A stretch of 54,471 nt of DNA from Prevotella sp. (lineage in GTDB: Bacteria; Bacteroidota; Bacteroidia; Bacteroidales; Bacteroidaceae). The translations under genes were made by a program, and so were the position numbers. The stretch is taken from contig JAFPVW010000003.1 of assembly GCA_017395215.1 (NCBI GenBank), positions 1 through 54,471 of the forward strand. Reading direction: 5' to 3'. Under the pieces are notes generated by a model. It was not told where the DNA came from. It did no database searches and was given only the letters and a program-made list of their open reading frames with translations. This document shows, piece by piece, positions 44,077 through 51,275 of the stretch. Within the stretch, counting starts at the first letter, position 1, and the number at the start of each line of letters is the position of its first letter.

Positions 44077-44110
44077 AAAAAAGGCATGGGAGTTCTCTAC
44101 TCTCGCCCAT
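44077..44110 (-). terminator. Intrinsic terminator of the candidate RNA
   Basis: On the minus strand ATGGG...CCCAT with inner pairs, followed by GCCTTTTTTG. It lies 83 bp before the TapB-like gene, so it would end or attenuate transcription from the promoter at 44418. Confidence 0.6.
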
Positions 44111-44411
44111 CCCTGTGTTCAGGCCTTCGCATTGCCTCCAGTCAAGGATAAGCAACGCAGTGAGCCCACGCCAAGCACATATACGTAATACATACCACTA
44201 TACCCAAATGCATAGCAATATGCAAGCATATAAATCTGCCCACGTAGGTGTTCCGTTGCATTATCTCTGTGACTGAATTCAAGTTTGCGAAGTTTGAACA
44301 CACAGAACGATAACGTTCGTAAACGCCTTTTCGAGACCAGCCCTACAAACGGCTTTGTGGTCTCATTCCATCGATGTCTTGACCCGCTTCAGCCCCTTCG
44401 GACTGGCTAAG
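44077..44411 (-). ncRNA. Candidate structured RNA (about 335 nt)
   Basis: The 514-bp gap 43995-44508 holds no credible gene, yet has a complete minus-strand promoter (44418-44449), a hairpin-rich body and a terminator. Hairpins on the minus strand: GAGACCACAAAGCC with a closing GGGCTGGTCTC (about 44333-44364), GAACG-ATAA-CGTTC, and AGCC...GGCT near the 5' end. It could be a stand-alone RNA (6S-like or lineage-specific) or an attenuated leader of the TapB-like gene. It does not show the RNase P or tmRNA signatures. The 60-codon frame at 44119-44301 inside it is likely fortuitous. Confidence 0.5.
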
Positions 44412-44417
44412 TCGGGG

Positions 44418-44449
44418 CAAAGGTACAAACTATTTTTGAAACATCCAAA
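44418..44449 (-). promoter_or_regulatory. Bacteroidetes promoter of the candidate RNA
   Basis: Minus-strand TTTG at 44446-44449, 20-bp spacer, TACCTTTG at 44418-44425: the best consensus match on the minus strand in this region. No protein start follows for 420 bp. Confidence 0.7.
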
Positions 44450-44508
44450 TTTCCGTGAAAGAAAATTTTCGCCAATCTCTCTTTTGTACCAAGGAAAAGA
44501 GGTTTCGC

Positions 44509-47007
44509 TTACTTCACCGACCACTCGAAGAGTCCGGCGGAGTCGTCATCGGGCAGCGTCACCTCCAAGCGGACGGCTTTGGTGCGCACGGGGGTGAAGT
44601 TGACAGTGCTGGCGGTGCCGGGGTAGGTGGGGTAGCTGTCGGCACCCTCGACGGGCAACCACTGACCGTCGGCGCTCTGATAGAGGATGCGCCACGACTT
44701 CGGCACGTCGCAGCCGCCCCACGGCTTGTCGCAGAACCAGTAGACGGTGGACGTGCTCACCTCGGCCTCCTGCGGGAACTCGTAGGCTATCCACTCCGTC
44801 GAGGCCTTCTTGGGCCACCAGTGGGTGTAGGGCACCGAACGGTCGTTCTCGCCCTTCGGTACGAGGCGGTCGTTGACGGCCGAGATGGCAGGCATCCGTG
44901 GCGTCGATGTCGTCACCTTGCTCTCCGAGGCCAGTGTGGCGGGCTGTGCGGGTGTGGTGGCGCTGAGGTCCTGCGGCAGCCAGACGCGCATCTTCCCTGA
45001 GCCGCGATGGCACCAGGCGTAGTATGGAATAAGCGTCAGCGTCTGGTCCTTCACCGTGAGCTTTCCCTGTTTGTCGAAGTCGAGCGTCTGGGCATCGGTA
45101 GAGAGAGTCATGATGGGATAGGTCTCTCCACTTTTCACTTTTAACTCATCACTTTTCACTTCAAACGTCGGCTCCTGATTGACCAAGGCCGAGAAAATGT
45201 CGAACTGGTTGTCGGGGTGCTCGGCACAGTAGACAATCGGGCCGCGCTCCACAGCTATCATCCCCCGGTCGGCTTCCACCTTATTATTCGCGCGAACGGT
45301 GCGCGGCTCCATATCGAAGCAGATGACCACCTTGTCGCCCTTCTTCCAGCGGCGCTCAATGTCCACGTAGCCGTCGTCGCCGACGAGCAGGGGCACGGTA
45401 ACGCCGTTTACGATGAAGCTATAGCCCAGCCGCTTGTTGTCGGTGTACTGGTAGAGGTCGCCGGGCACGGGCTTGTTGCGAAGCCAGCCGGGGACGCGGA
45501 TCTTCAAGTTGAACTCGCCCACACTGTTCTTGTCGATGGTCAGCTCGGTCTCGCCGTCCCACGGGTAGTCGGTCTTCTGGGTCAGCGTCAGCTTCTTGCC
45601 CCCGACGCTGAGTGTCGAGGTGTTCGAGAGGAACAGGTTCACGTAGACATTCTTCTCTTTCACGGCATAGACGTAGCCGGGCAGCGAGGGGATGAAGCGG
45701 CAGATGTTCGACGGACAGCAGGCGCAGCCGAACCATGCCTGACGCTGGTGCTGGCCCATCGACTCCAATGGGTTGGGATAGAAGAAGCCGTCGCCCTGCA
45801 GCGAGACACCTGAAATCAGGCCGTTGTAGAGCGTGCGCTCCAGCACGTCGTAGTACTTCGACTCGCCGTGGAGCAGGAACAACCGGTAGTTGACGTAGAC
45901 ATTGCCGATGGCGGCACACGTCTCGCAGTAGGCACTCATGTTGGGCAGTTCGTAGTTCTTGCCGAACGCCTCGCCGCTTGAGGTGGCGCCGATGCCACCG
46001 GTGATATACAGTTTCTTCGTGACGATGTTGTCCCAGATGCGGTCGATGGCCTTGATGTAGCCCTCGTCGCCCGTCAGGGCAGCCACGTCGGCCATGCCTG
46101 CATACATATAGGCGGCGCGGACAGCGTGGCCCACGGCCTCGTCCTGCTCAATGACGGGCTTGTGGCTCTGCGAGTACTCCTGCTTGATGGAGGTCTTGCC
46201 GCGATAGTCGAGCAGGAACTTGGCGAAGTCGAGATAGCGCTTCTGACCGGTGGCCAGGTAGAGGCGCGCCATGGCCATCTCGGCTATCTGGTGACCGGGC
46301 ACGACACACATCTGTCCGGGATTGGGGCCCACCTCCTTGCAGGCCACGTCGGCATAGCGGCAGGCGATGTCGAGGAACTTGCGCTTGCCGGTAGCCTGCC
46401 AGTAGGCCACCGCTCCCTCCACCATGTGGCCGAGGTTGTACAGTTCGTGCGAGAGGTCCTCCTCCTTCACCCAGCGGCGGTCGCCGGCCCAGTGGTGTGG
46501 GTCGGTGGGGTTCTGCGTGCGGGCGGTGTAGAGGTAGCCGTCGGGCTCCTGCGCACGGCCGATGATGTCGATGACGGAGTCGCAGTAGTGTTCAAGGAGT
46601 TGAGGAGTAAGGAGCCGAGGAGTAAGTAGATTTGTTTGTGCATTTCTACTCAACTCCTTACTCCACAACTCCTTACTACTCAAAAGATAAGCAGCCCCTT
46701 CCAGCGTCTTATAGGGGTCGGTATCGTCGAACGAGTAGCCCACGCCGTTCACCTTGAACGTCTTCGACGGGTCCTTCAGGTGCGCGGCAGCATTGTCGAA
46801 GTTCTTGTAGCGGCCCTCACTCTCGCACTTCGAGAAGGCGAGGGGTACGGTGGTGTTGCGACTGGCCTGCAGGCGTTGTCCCCAGAACGTGCCGGGAGCG
46901 ACCTTCACGGCGGTGAAGGGTACGGGGGTGATGGGGTAGCCCTTCTGTGCTACGCCGACAAGGAGCGAAAAGTGAAAGGTGACGAGTGTTAATAGTAGCT
47001 TTTTCAT
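44509..47007 (-). CDS. GH127 beta-L-arabinofuranosidase with discoidin-like C-terminal domain and in-frame repeats
   Basis: 832 aa, secreted (signal MKKLLLTLVTFHFSLLVGVAQ). Cleaves terminal beta-L-arabinofuranose as found on hydroxyproline-rich plant glycoproteins. Catalytic set by analogy with bifidobacterial HypBA1 (E338, C340, C417, C418): E362 and C364 in YCETCAAIG, C430 and C431 in GCACCPSN, a zinc-bound Cys nucleophile. The C-terminal about 130 residues look like an F5/8 type C (CBM32-like) module (HWWPKKASTEWIAYEFP, FEWSV). Residues about 109-138 are encoded by an inverted repeat, and DELKVKSGE near residue 620 by a simple repeat. Read-through pair with GH146, 12 bp apart. Confidence 0.92.
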   Translation of the reverse strand: MKKLLLTLVTFHFSLLVGVAQKGYPITPVPFTAVKVAPGTFWGQRLQASRNTTVPLAFSKCESEGRYKNFDNAAAHLKDPSKTFKVNGVGYSFDDTDPYKTLEGAAYLLSSKELWSKELSRNAQTNLLTPRLLTPQLLEHYCDSVIDIIGRAQEPDGYLYTARTQNPTDPHHWAGDRRWVKEEDLSHELYNLGHMVEGAVAYWQATGKRKFLDIACRYADVACKEVGPNPGQMCVVPGHQIAEMAMARLYLATGQKRYLDFAKFLLDYRGKTSIKQEYSQSHKPVIEQDEAVGHAVRAAYMYAGMADVAALTGDEGYIKAIDRIWDNIVTKKLYITGGIGATSSGEAFGKNYELPNMSAYCETCAAIGNVYVNYRLFLLHGESKYYDVLERTLYNGLISGVSLQGDGFFYPNPLESMGQHQRQAWFGCACCPSNICRFIPSLPGYVYAVKEKNVYVNLFLSNTSTLSVGGKKLTLTQKTDYPWDGETELTIDKNSVGEFNLKIRVPGWLRNKPVPGDLYQYTDNKRLGYSFIVNGVTVPLLVGDDGYVDIERRWKKGDKVVICFDMEPRTVRANNKVEADRGMIAVERGPIVYCAEHPDNQFDIFSALVNQEPTFEVKSDELKVKSGETYPIMTLSTDAQTLDFDKQGKLTVKDQTLTLIPYYAWCHRGSGKMRVWLPQDLSATTPAQPATLASESKVTTSTPRMPAISAVNDRLVPKGENDRSVPYTHWWPKKASTEWIAYEFPQEAEVSTSTVYWFCDKPWGGCDVPKSWRILYQSADGQWLPVEGADSYPTYPGTASTVNFTPVRTKAVRLEVTLPDDDSAGLFEWSVK
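45130..45162. repeat. Simple repeat in GH127 coding sequence
   Basis: On the minus strand AAGTGAAAAGTG, then ATGAGTTA, then AAAGTGAAAAGTGG. It encodes VKSDELKVKSGE in a surface region. Similar TTTCACTTTTC text occurs in this gene's signal peptide (about 46976) and GAAATGAAAAG near 53337. Confidence 0.7.
46594..46680. repeat. Inverted repeat in GH127 coding sequence
   Basis: AAGGAGTTGAGGAGTAAGGAG at the left pairs with CTCCTTACTCCACAACTCCTT at the right (read in full each arm is about 30 bp, imperfect) across a short loop containing TTTGTTTGTGCATTT. The frame stays open. Confidence 0.8.
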
Positions 47008-47019
47008 TGTATTTCGTTT

Positions 47020-49821
47020 TTAGTTTCCGTTTTCGTTAATAACTTCCTTCAGCTGTTTGGTGGCACGCTCAATCATGTCCATCGTACCACTGCCGTCGCT
47101 GACGTAGCGGATAACCATGTTGGCGTAGCTGATGGCACGGTTGGCCTTTTCGTCGTCCTCGGGCAGCTGGCGGGCTTTCCCGAGCAGCTGCTGCAGTTCG
47201 GCCAGGTCCTCAAGTTCGGGCAGGTTGCCCGGTCGCATGGCGTTGATGACGGCACCGAGGGCTGCTGCTGCGGCGTCAATCTCCTCCTGCGTATGGCGGT
47301 CGTCGGGGGCGTCGAGCAGGGGCTGTGCCTTGGTCTGCTGTTCCGTCATGCGGGTGAAGCCGTGGACGGCCCAGGGGGCGTACTCCGGCACTTTCACCGT
47401 CAGGGCGTTCCAGGCCTGCTGCTCGTCGAGGCGGCTCTTGGCAATGAGCAGAAGCTCGCGGAGCTGGGACTTGTCGACGGCGGGGCTGCTGTCGTACAGC
47501 AGCAGACGGGACGAGGGGACGGCGGGCAGGCTGATGCGGAAGTAGTGGGTCAGGTGGCGGTCGCCGTCGTAGTCGGGGATGAAGGTGCTCAGGTCGTGGT
47601 TCACGTCGGCGGTGGCCTCCTCCCAGGTCTTGATGCCGGTGGCGGCCATCACGAGCGGACCGTTCATAAAGGCGCCAAGCCAGTGGCCGTCCACCTTGTC
47701 GGGGCCGAAGTCGATGTGGCGGGTGAAGGGCATCACCACCTCCACCACGTCCTTCTCCGTCCAGCGGCGGGCGGGAATCTCCACGTAGCTCGACGGCCGG
47801 TACTGCTTAGCTATGCTCTTGCCGTTGAGCCTGACGTCGAAGCCCTCGGTAGCCCAGTAGGGCACGCGCAGCTTCATGGCAAACCGGGCTTTGCCCTCGA
47901 CAATGCGGATGGTACTGCGCTCGGCAGGCCACCCACACTCCTGCTTAATCGTGACACCTTGTTGTTTCCAATGTGCGGTGGAGGGCAGATAGAGGGCTAT
48001 CCATAAGCAGTTGTCGCCCACGAAGTAGGCTGCCTCCTGATACTTCACATGGTTCTCTGCGCCCGTGCCGCCGCAACAGGTAGACTGCGGCGTCTCGTTG
48101 CCCCACGGCTTCGAAGCGTCGAGGCCGACGGCATACTGGTACGTCGTCTGGTAGTGACGGGGATTCACCGAGCCGACAATCTGGTTGTAGAGCACGCGCT
48201 CATAGTAGTCCATGTAGCGGGCGTCGTCGGGATTGTAGCAGTTCAGGTCCTTCGTCAGCTTAGCCAGGTTATAGGCGCAGCAGGTCTCGTTGAGGGTGGG
48301 CTCGGCGCGCAGTTCGCGGCCGCCCCAGTTTGCCACGTTGCCGCACATCGCGGTCATCTGCGAGTAGGGCTGGCGGAACATCTCGCCATTGCCGACGCCG
48401 CCCATCGCATAGCGGTAGCGGCCCTGAATCATCGTCCAGAAGTTCTCGGCCAGGTTATAGTAATAGGGATTGCCGTTACCACGGAACGAGCGCAGCGCAC
48501 CCGTCACCATCGGGATGTGCTGGTTGGCATGGCGCGTGCGGATGGCGTCGATGTTCTTCGATAACGGGTCGAAGAACGCCGGACTGTCGAAGCAGTTGGC
48601 GGCTTCCATCAACCGGGCCTTTTCCTCGGCTGTGCCCGTCATCTCGGCCAGGCGGGCCAGCGACTCGGCCATGCCGCCCACCTCGCCGGCGATATACATG
48701 TTCCACATCTCGTAGCGGTTGCCGGGACGGGCCCGGCGCTCGTCCTGCCGGCCGTCGCTCTTGACGTAGGTGCGGTAGTGCAGGCGGTTCCACACCCACA
48801 GTCCCATGTCCTTGGCCGTGAGCAGGGCCTTGGCAGCCACGGCGCGGTCGTCGATGTAGGTGGCAATGTCGATGAGTCCCGCCAACTGCTTGTGCACGGA
48901 GTAATAAGGTGCCCACACCCAGCTGTCGTTGTTGTAGGCACGGTACATCTCAATCAGCACACAGTGCTGCGCGGGGATGGCGTTCAGGTAGCCGTAGCCG
49001 TACTTGCCGGGCTCCTGCTTGTAGCGGTCGAAGTCGGCCCAAGTGCCCTTCATCTGGCGCAGTTCCTCCTCGGGGGCAAAGTCGCGGGCCTCCCAGTAGC
49101 GGCCCAGCTGCTCGTTCCAGACGAACGTCCGCTCCTGGCACTCGCGCAGGCCGTTCACCATCTCGGTGATGTTCCGGCGCAGGATGTCCTTCTTCGACTT
49201 GTCCTGACAACTGGCAAAGGCGAAGGCCAGCGCCGACATATAGTGGCCGGAGCCGTGGCCCTTCAGCTTCGTCGTCGGCGAGTCCCAGCCGTCAGACTCG
49301 GGGTAGCCCTCCGTCGGCAGTCCGTAGGTGTCGCGGTAGTTATAGAGCTGCTGCCTGACGGGCAGGCTCAGCAGGTGGTCGATGTCGAGGTCGCGGTTCC
49401 CCGTCAGCCGGTTCTGGCCGTCGAGGCTCACGCAGTCGAGCGGCAGCGGCTCGGCCACGATCTTGGCAGTCAATTGTGCATCCACCACCTTCACCTCAGC
49501 CGTCACGGGGTAGCCGTTGGGCGTGGTGTTGTCGCCGAGTATATATCCGCGTACCTTATATATACTGCCCACGGGATTGGTGTCGGGGTTAGCCTCAGCC
49601 CGCTCCGTGGCCTCGCCGGCGTTCTGCCACCTCACCTGGCGGTACTCGCCCTTCCCGTCGCTGTATTCCACCCAAAGCTGGTAAGGCAGCCGAGGGGCGT
49701 TGCCCACGGGAACCTCCACACTGACGCTCTCTGCGCTGACGATGGTAAGGCTTTCAGTATGTGCATTGGCAACTCCGGTCAGGACCTGCATAAGGCATAG
49801 TATAGTAAGTAGTTTCTTCAT
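47020..49821 (-). CDS. GH146-like beta-L-arabinofuranosidase
   Basis: 933 aa with signal MKKLLTILCLMQVLTGVANA. Catalytic pattern of the GH127/GH146 clan: E512 and C514 in NETCCAYN, C582 and C583 in STCCGGTGAENH, arranged as in Bacteroides GH146 enzymes that act on arabinan side chains. The chain opens with a beta-sandwich (VEYSDGKGEYRQVRW) and ends in a helical, FIVAR-like tail (about 840-933: AAAAALGAVINAMRPGNL, ELQQLLGKARQLPED). I use ATG at 49821; an upstream frame to 49896 runs through a promoter and the 5' leader. Paired with GH127 without SusC/SusD genes in the window. Confidence 0.9.
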   Translation of the reverse strand: MKKLLTILCLMQVLTGVANAHTESLTIVSAESVSVEVPVGNAPRLPYQLWVEYSDGKGEYRQVRWQNAGEATERAEANPDTNPVGSIYKVRGYILGDNTTPNGYPVTAEVKVVDAQLTAKIVAEPLPLDCVSLDGQNRLTGNRDLDIDHLLSLPVRQQLYNYRDTYGLPTEGYPESDGWDSPTTKLKGHGSGHYMSALAFAFASCQDKSKKDILRRNITEMVNGLRECQERTFVWNEQLGRYWEARDFAPEEELRQMKGTWADFDRYKQEPGKYGYGYLNAIPAQHCVLIEMYRAYNNDSWVWAPYYSVHKQLAGLIDIATYIDDRAVAAKALLTAKDMGLWVWNRLHYRTYVKSDGRQDERRARPGNRYEMWNMYIAGEVGGMAESLARLAEMTGTAEEKARLMEAANCFDSPAFFDPLSKNIDAIRTRHANQHIPMVTGALRSFRGNGNPYYYNLAENFWTMIQGRYRYAMGGVGNGEMFRQPYSQMTAMCGNVANWGGRELRAEPTLNETCCAYNLAKLTKDLNCYNPDDARYMDYYERVLYNQIVGSVNPRHYQTTYQYAVGLDASKPWGNETPQSTCCGGTGAENHVKYQEAAYFVGDNCLWIALYLPSTAHWKQQGVTIKQECGWPAERSTIRIVEGKARFAMKLRVPYWATEGFDVRLNGKSIAKQYRPSSYVEIPARRWTEKDVVEVVMPFTRHIDFGPDKVDGHWLGAFMNGPLVMAATGIKTWEEATADVNHDLSTFIPDYDGDRHLTHYFRISLPAVPSSRLLLYDSSPAVDKSQLRELLLIAKSRLDEQQAWNALTVKVPEYAPWAVHGFTRMTEQQTKAQPLLDAPDDRHTQEEIDAAAAALGAVINAMRPGNLPELEDLAELQQLLGKARQLPEDDEKANRAISYANMVIRYVSDGSGTMDMIERATKQLKEVINENGN

Positions 49822-49893
49822 AGTGGGACATTTTTGAACTGCAAAATAATCATTTTCCATATTATCAGCTCCACATGCTGATGTACTTGAGGG

Positions 49894-49901
49894 CAAAGGT
49901 A
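49894..49901 (-). promoter_or_regulatory. Promoter box for the GH146-GH127 operon
   Basis: Minus-strand TACCTTTG, about 72 bp before the ATG at 49821. Divergent from the VapB-like promoter. Confidence 0.5.
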
Positions 49902-49951
49902 AGAAGAAATTTGGAATTACGCAAGCATTTACCCATTTTATCTCGTTTTTG

Positions 49952-49982
49952 TTTGATTATTCAGAAAAAAGTCTTAACTTTG
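49952..49982 (+). promoter_or_regulatory. Promoter of the VapBC-like pair
   Basis: TTTG at 49952-49955, 19-bp spacer, TAACTTTG at 49975-49982, 26 bp before the ATG. Confidence 0.65.
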
Positions 49983-50008
49983 CAGCAAATAATCAAAATG
50001 TTTGGAGT

Positions 50009-50302
50009 ATGACCGCAGTAGCAAGAAAAATACAGGAAACCCCTATGGCACCATATACAAGTTTGCTACAGGGAATGAGTCGCGAAGAAAAGAAAATCGT
50101 CATCATGTTTTTGACCGAGTCTCTGGCAGAAAGCAAAGAAGAGGTCAAAGAGCCCGGACTGTCCAAAGAAGAGCGTAAACGTGGGCTGATGTCGCTTGCT
50201 GGTTGTTGGAAAAATGACCCAGAGGATGCAGCCCGCATGGAAGCCGCTATCAAGGACGGACGAAAGAATGAGTTTGTGCGTGAAATCAACCTCGATGACT
50301 GA
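50009..50302 (+). CDS. Putative antitoxin partner of the VapC toxin
   Basis: 97 aa with ATG at 50009 (MTAVARKIQ). Helical, charged, with GMSREEKKIVIMFLTESL and a C-terminal KNEFVREINLDD. No AbrB, RHH or Phd fold is recognised; assignment rests on the overlapping toxin gene (TGATG). The longer frame from 49949 covers the promoter, so it is rejected. An acidic C-terminal tail could neutralise the toxin. Confidence 0.7.
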   Translation: MTAVARKIQETPMAPYTSLLQGMSREEKKIVIMFLTESLAESKEEVKEPGLSKEERKRGLMSLAGCWKNDPEDAARMEAAIKDGRKNEFVREINLDD

Positions 50303-50718
50303 TGGAGAAGTACATTCTTGATACCTGTACGTGGATTGAGTTCTTTCACGAACGTAATGGCGTGAAGGAACATGTGGACGGAATAGACCCAGACCAAATT
50401 TTTGCATCCGAAATAACGCTTGCAGAGTTGACGTACGGAGCTATTAATAGTAGTGATTATGAAAGGCATATCAAAGAGCCCCAATGGTTGAGACAATACA
50501 TAACTGTTTTCCCTATTAGTGATGTGTTTGAGGAATATGGTCAGATTCGTTGCGCCTTAAAGAAAATCAAGAAAGACATTGTCCAAAAGATTGGACAGTT
50601 CGACATTCTGATAGGAGCCACTGCCCTTCATTACGGCCTGACTGTCGTTACTGACAACGTGAAAGACTTCAGCCTGATGCCTGGCGTGAAGTGCGTGAAC
50701 TGGGTGGAAAGGACATAA
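50302..50718 (+). CDS. vapC: PIN-domain VapC-like toxin
   Basis: 138 aa. PIN nuclease acidic residues: D7 in ILDTCTWIEFF, E42 in TLAELTYG, D101 in FDILIGATAL and D118 in VTDNVKDF, a complete set for Mg2+/Mn2+-dependent RNA cleavage (VapC toxins usually cut tRNA or rRNA). ATG overlaps the antitoxin stop by one base (TGATG), so translation is coupled. Located between CAZymes and a repeat-rich region, typical of accessory DNA. Confidence 0.9.
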   Translation: MEKYILDTCTWIEFFHERNGVKEHVDGIDPDQIFASEITLAELTYGAINSSDYERHIKEPQWLRQYITVFPISDVFEEYGQIRCALKKIKKDIVQKIGQFDILIGATALHYGLTVVTDNVKDFSLMPGVKCVNWVERT

Positions 50719-50788
50719 TCTGCTCATAGCCCTGTAGTCTTTTGTCCTGAGGAAATCCGCAACTATTTTATGTTGATGCCTTTCGGCT

Positions 50789-51000
50789 CGGTGTCGGTTT
50801 AGGTGTCGGTTCAGGTGTCGGTTCTCAGCTCTGAAGCACCGATTGTGAGCTTTCTGCCGATCAATCCGGGTATTTTTGCTATTATAGTTGTTAATCGCAC
50901 TTTATATCCAACACTCCCTACACTTCCTGCACCTAAAATAGTTCAACAGGTGCAGGAAGTGTAGGAAGTGCAGGATGTTTCCTGCGAATGGCAATTATAT
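50789..51000 (+). repeat. Dispersed hairpin element, copy B
   Basis: Three GGTGTCGGTT repeats (50789-50822), TTTTTGCTATTATAGTTG, then the hairpin with arms 50906-50933 and 50949-50976 (28 bp, 25 matches) built of GTGCAGGAA/GTGTAGGAA 9-mers. It is the inverted counterpart of the element at 21898-22100. Confidence 0.85.
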
Positions 51001-51060
51001 AGTGATTGAGGGTTTTTGCGGTGAAGTCCTCATTGACCTCACCGGGCGACAGGCTATGGG

Positions 51061-51160
51061 AAAGGCGGCGGGTTTCATCCAAAAGGCGGGGGTTTATGAG
51101 AAAAAGGCGGGGGTTTATGAGAAAAAGGCGGCGGGTTTTGGGCAAAACCCGGCGCCTTTT
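51061..51160. repeat. Degenerate GGCGGCGGGTTT minisatellite with terminal hairpin
   Basis: About four units with variable interiors (GGGTTTCATCC, GGGTTTATGAG, GGGTTTTGGGC), related to the array at 22110. The last unit plus an inverted unit form an 18-bp hairpin: AAAAGGCGGCGGGTTTTG (51123-51140) and CAAAACCCGGCGCCTTTT (51143-51160), one mismatch. It could act as a terminator. Confidence 0.8.
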
Positions 51161-51212
51161 GTTTGTCCCGCGGTCTACTTTCTCCAGGCGAAGCAAGAAA
51201 ATCAAAAAAAAC

Positions 51213-51243
51213 TTTGACACGTCAGCATTATTGTGTAACTTTG
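51213..51243 (+). promoter_or_regulatory. Promoter of the metalloprotease-FAH-porU operon
   Basis: TTTG at 51213-51216, 19-bp spacer, TAACTTTG at 51236-51243, 32 bp before the ATG at 51276. Confidence 0.65.
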
Positions 51244-51275
51244 CAGGCGAAAAAAGAATGATAACTAATAACGAG

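Larger units (their letters stand above)
50719..51275. other. 557-bp intergenic region with the second repeat element
   Basis: No credible gene. It contains hairpin element copy B (50789-51000), a degenerate minisatellite (51061-51160) and the promoter of the metalloprotease gene. A frame open from 51006 into the metalloprotease gene is an artefact of stop-free repeat units. Confidence 0.85.

Noticed and set aside
44119-44301. 60-codon minus-strand ORF MFKLRKLEF... in the RNA candidate
   Set aside because: No supporting promoter position, it covers hairpin-forming sequence, and I see no domain; treated as fortuitous.
44509-49821. Full polysaccharide utilisation locus
   Set aside because: No SusC/SusD-like genes or regulator in the window; only two glycoside hydrolases.
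51006-51275. N-terminal extension of the metalloprotease ORF (RRRV/KRRGF repeats)
   Set aside because: It translates the minisatellite and the promoter; ATG 51276 directly follows the promoter and begins a signal peptide.
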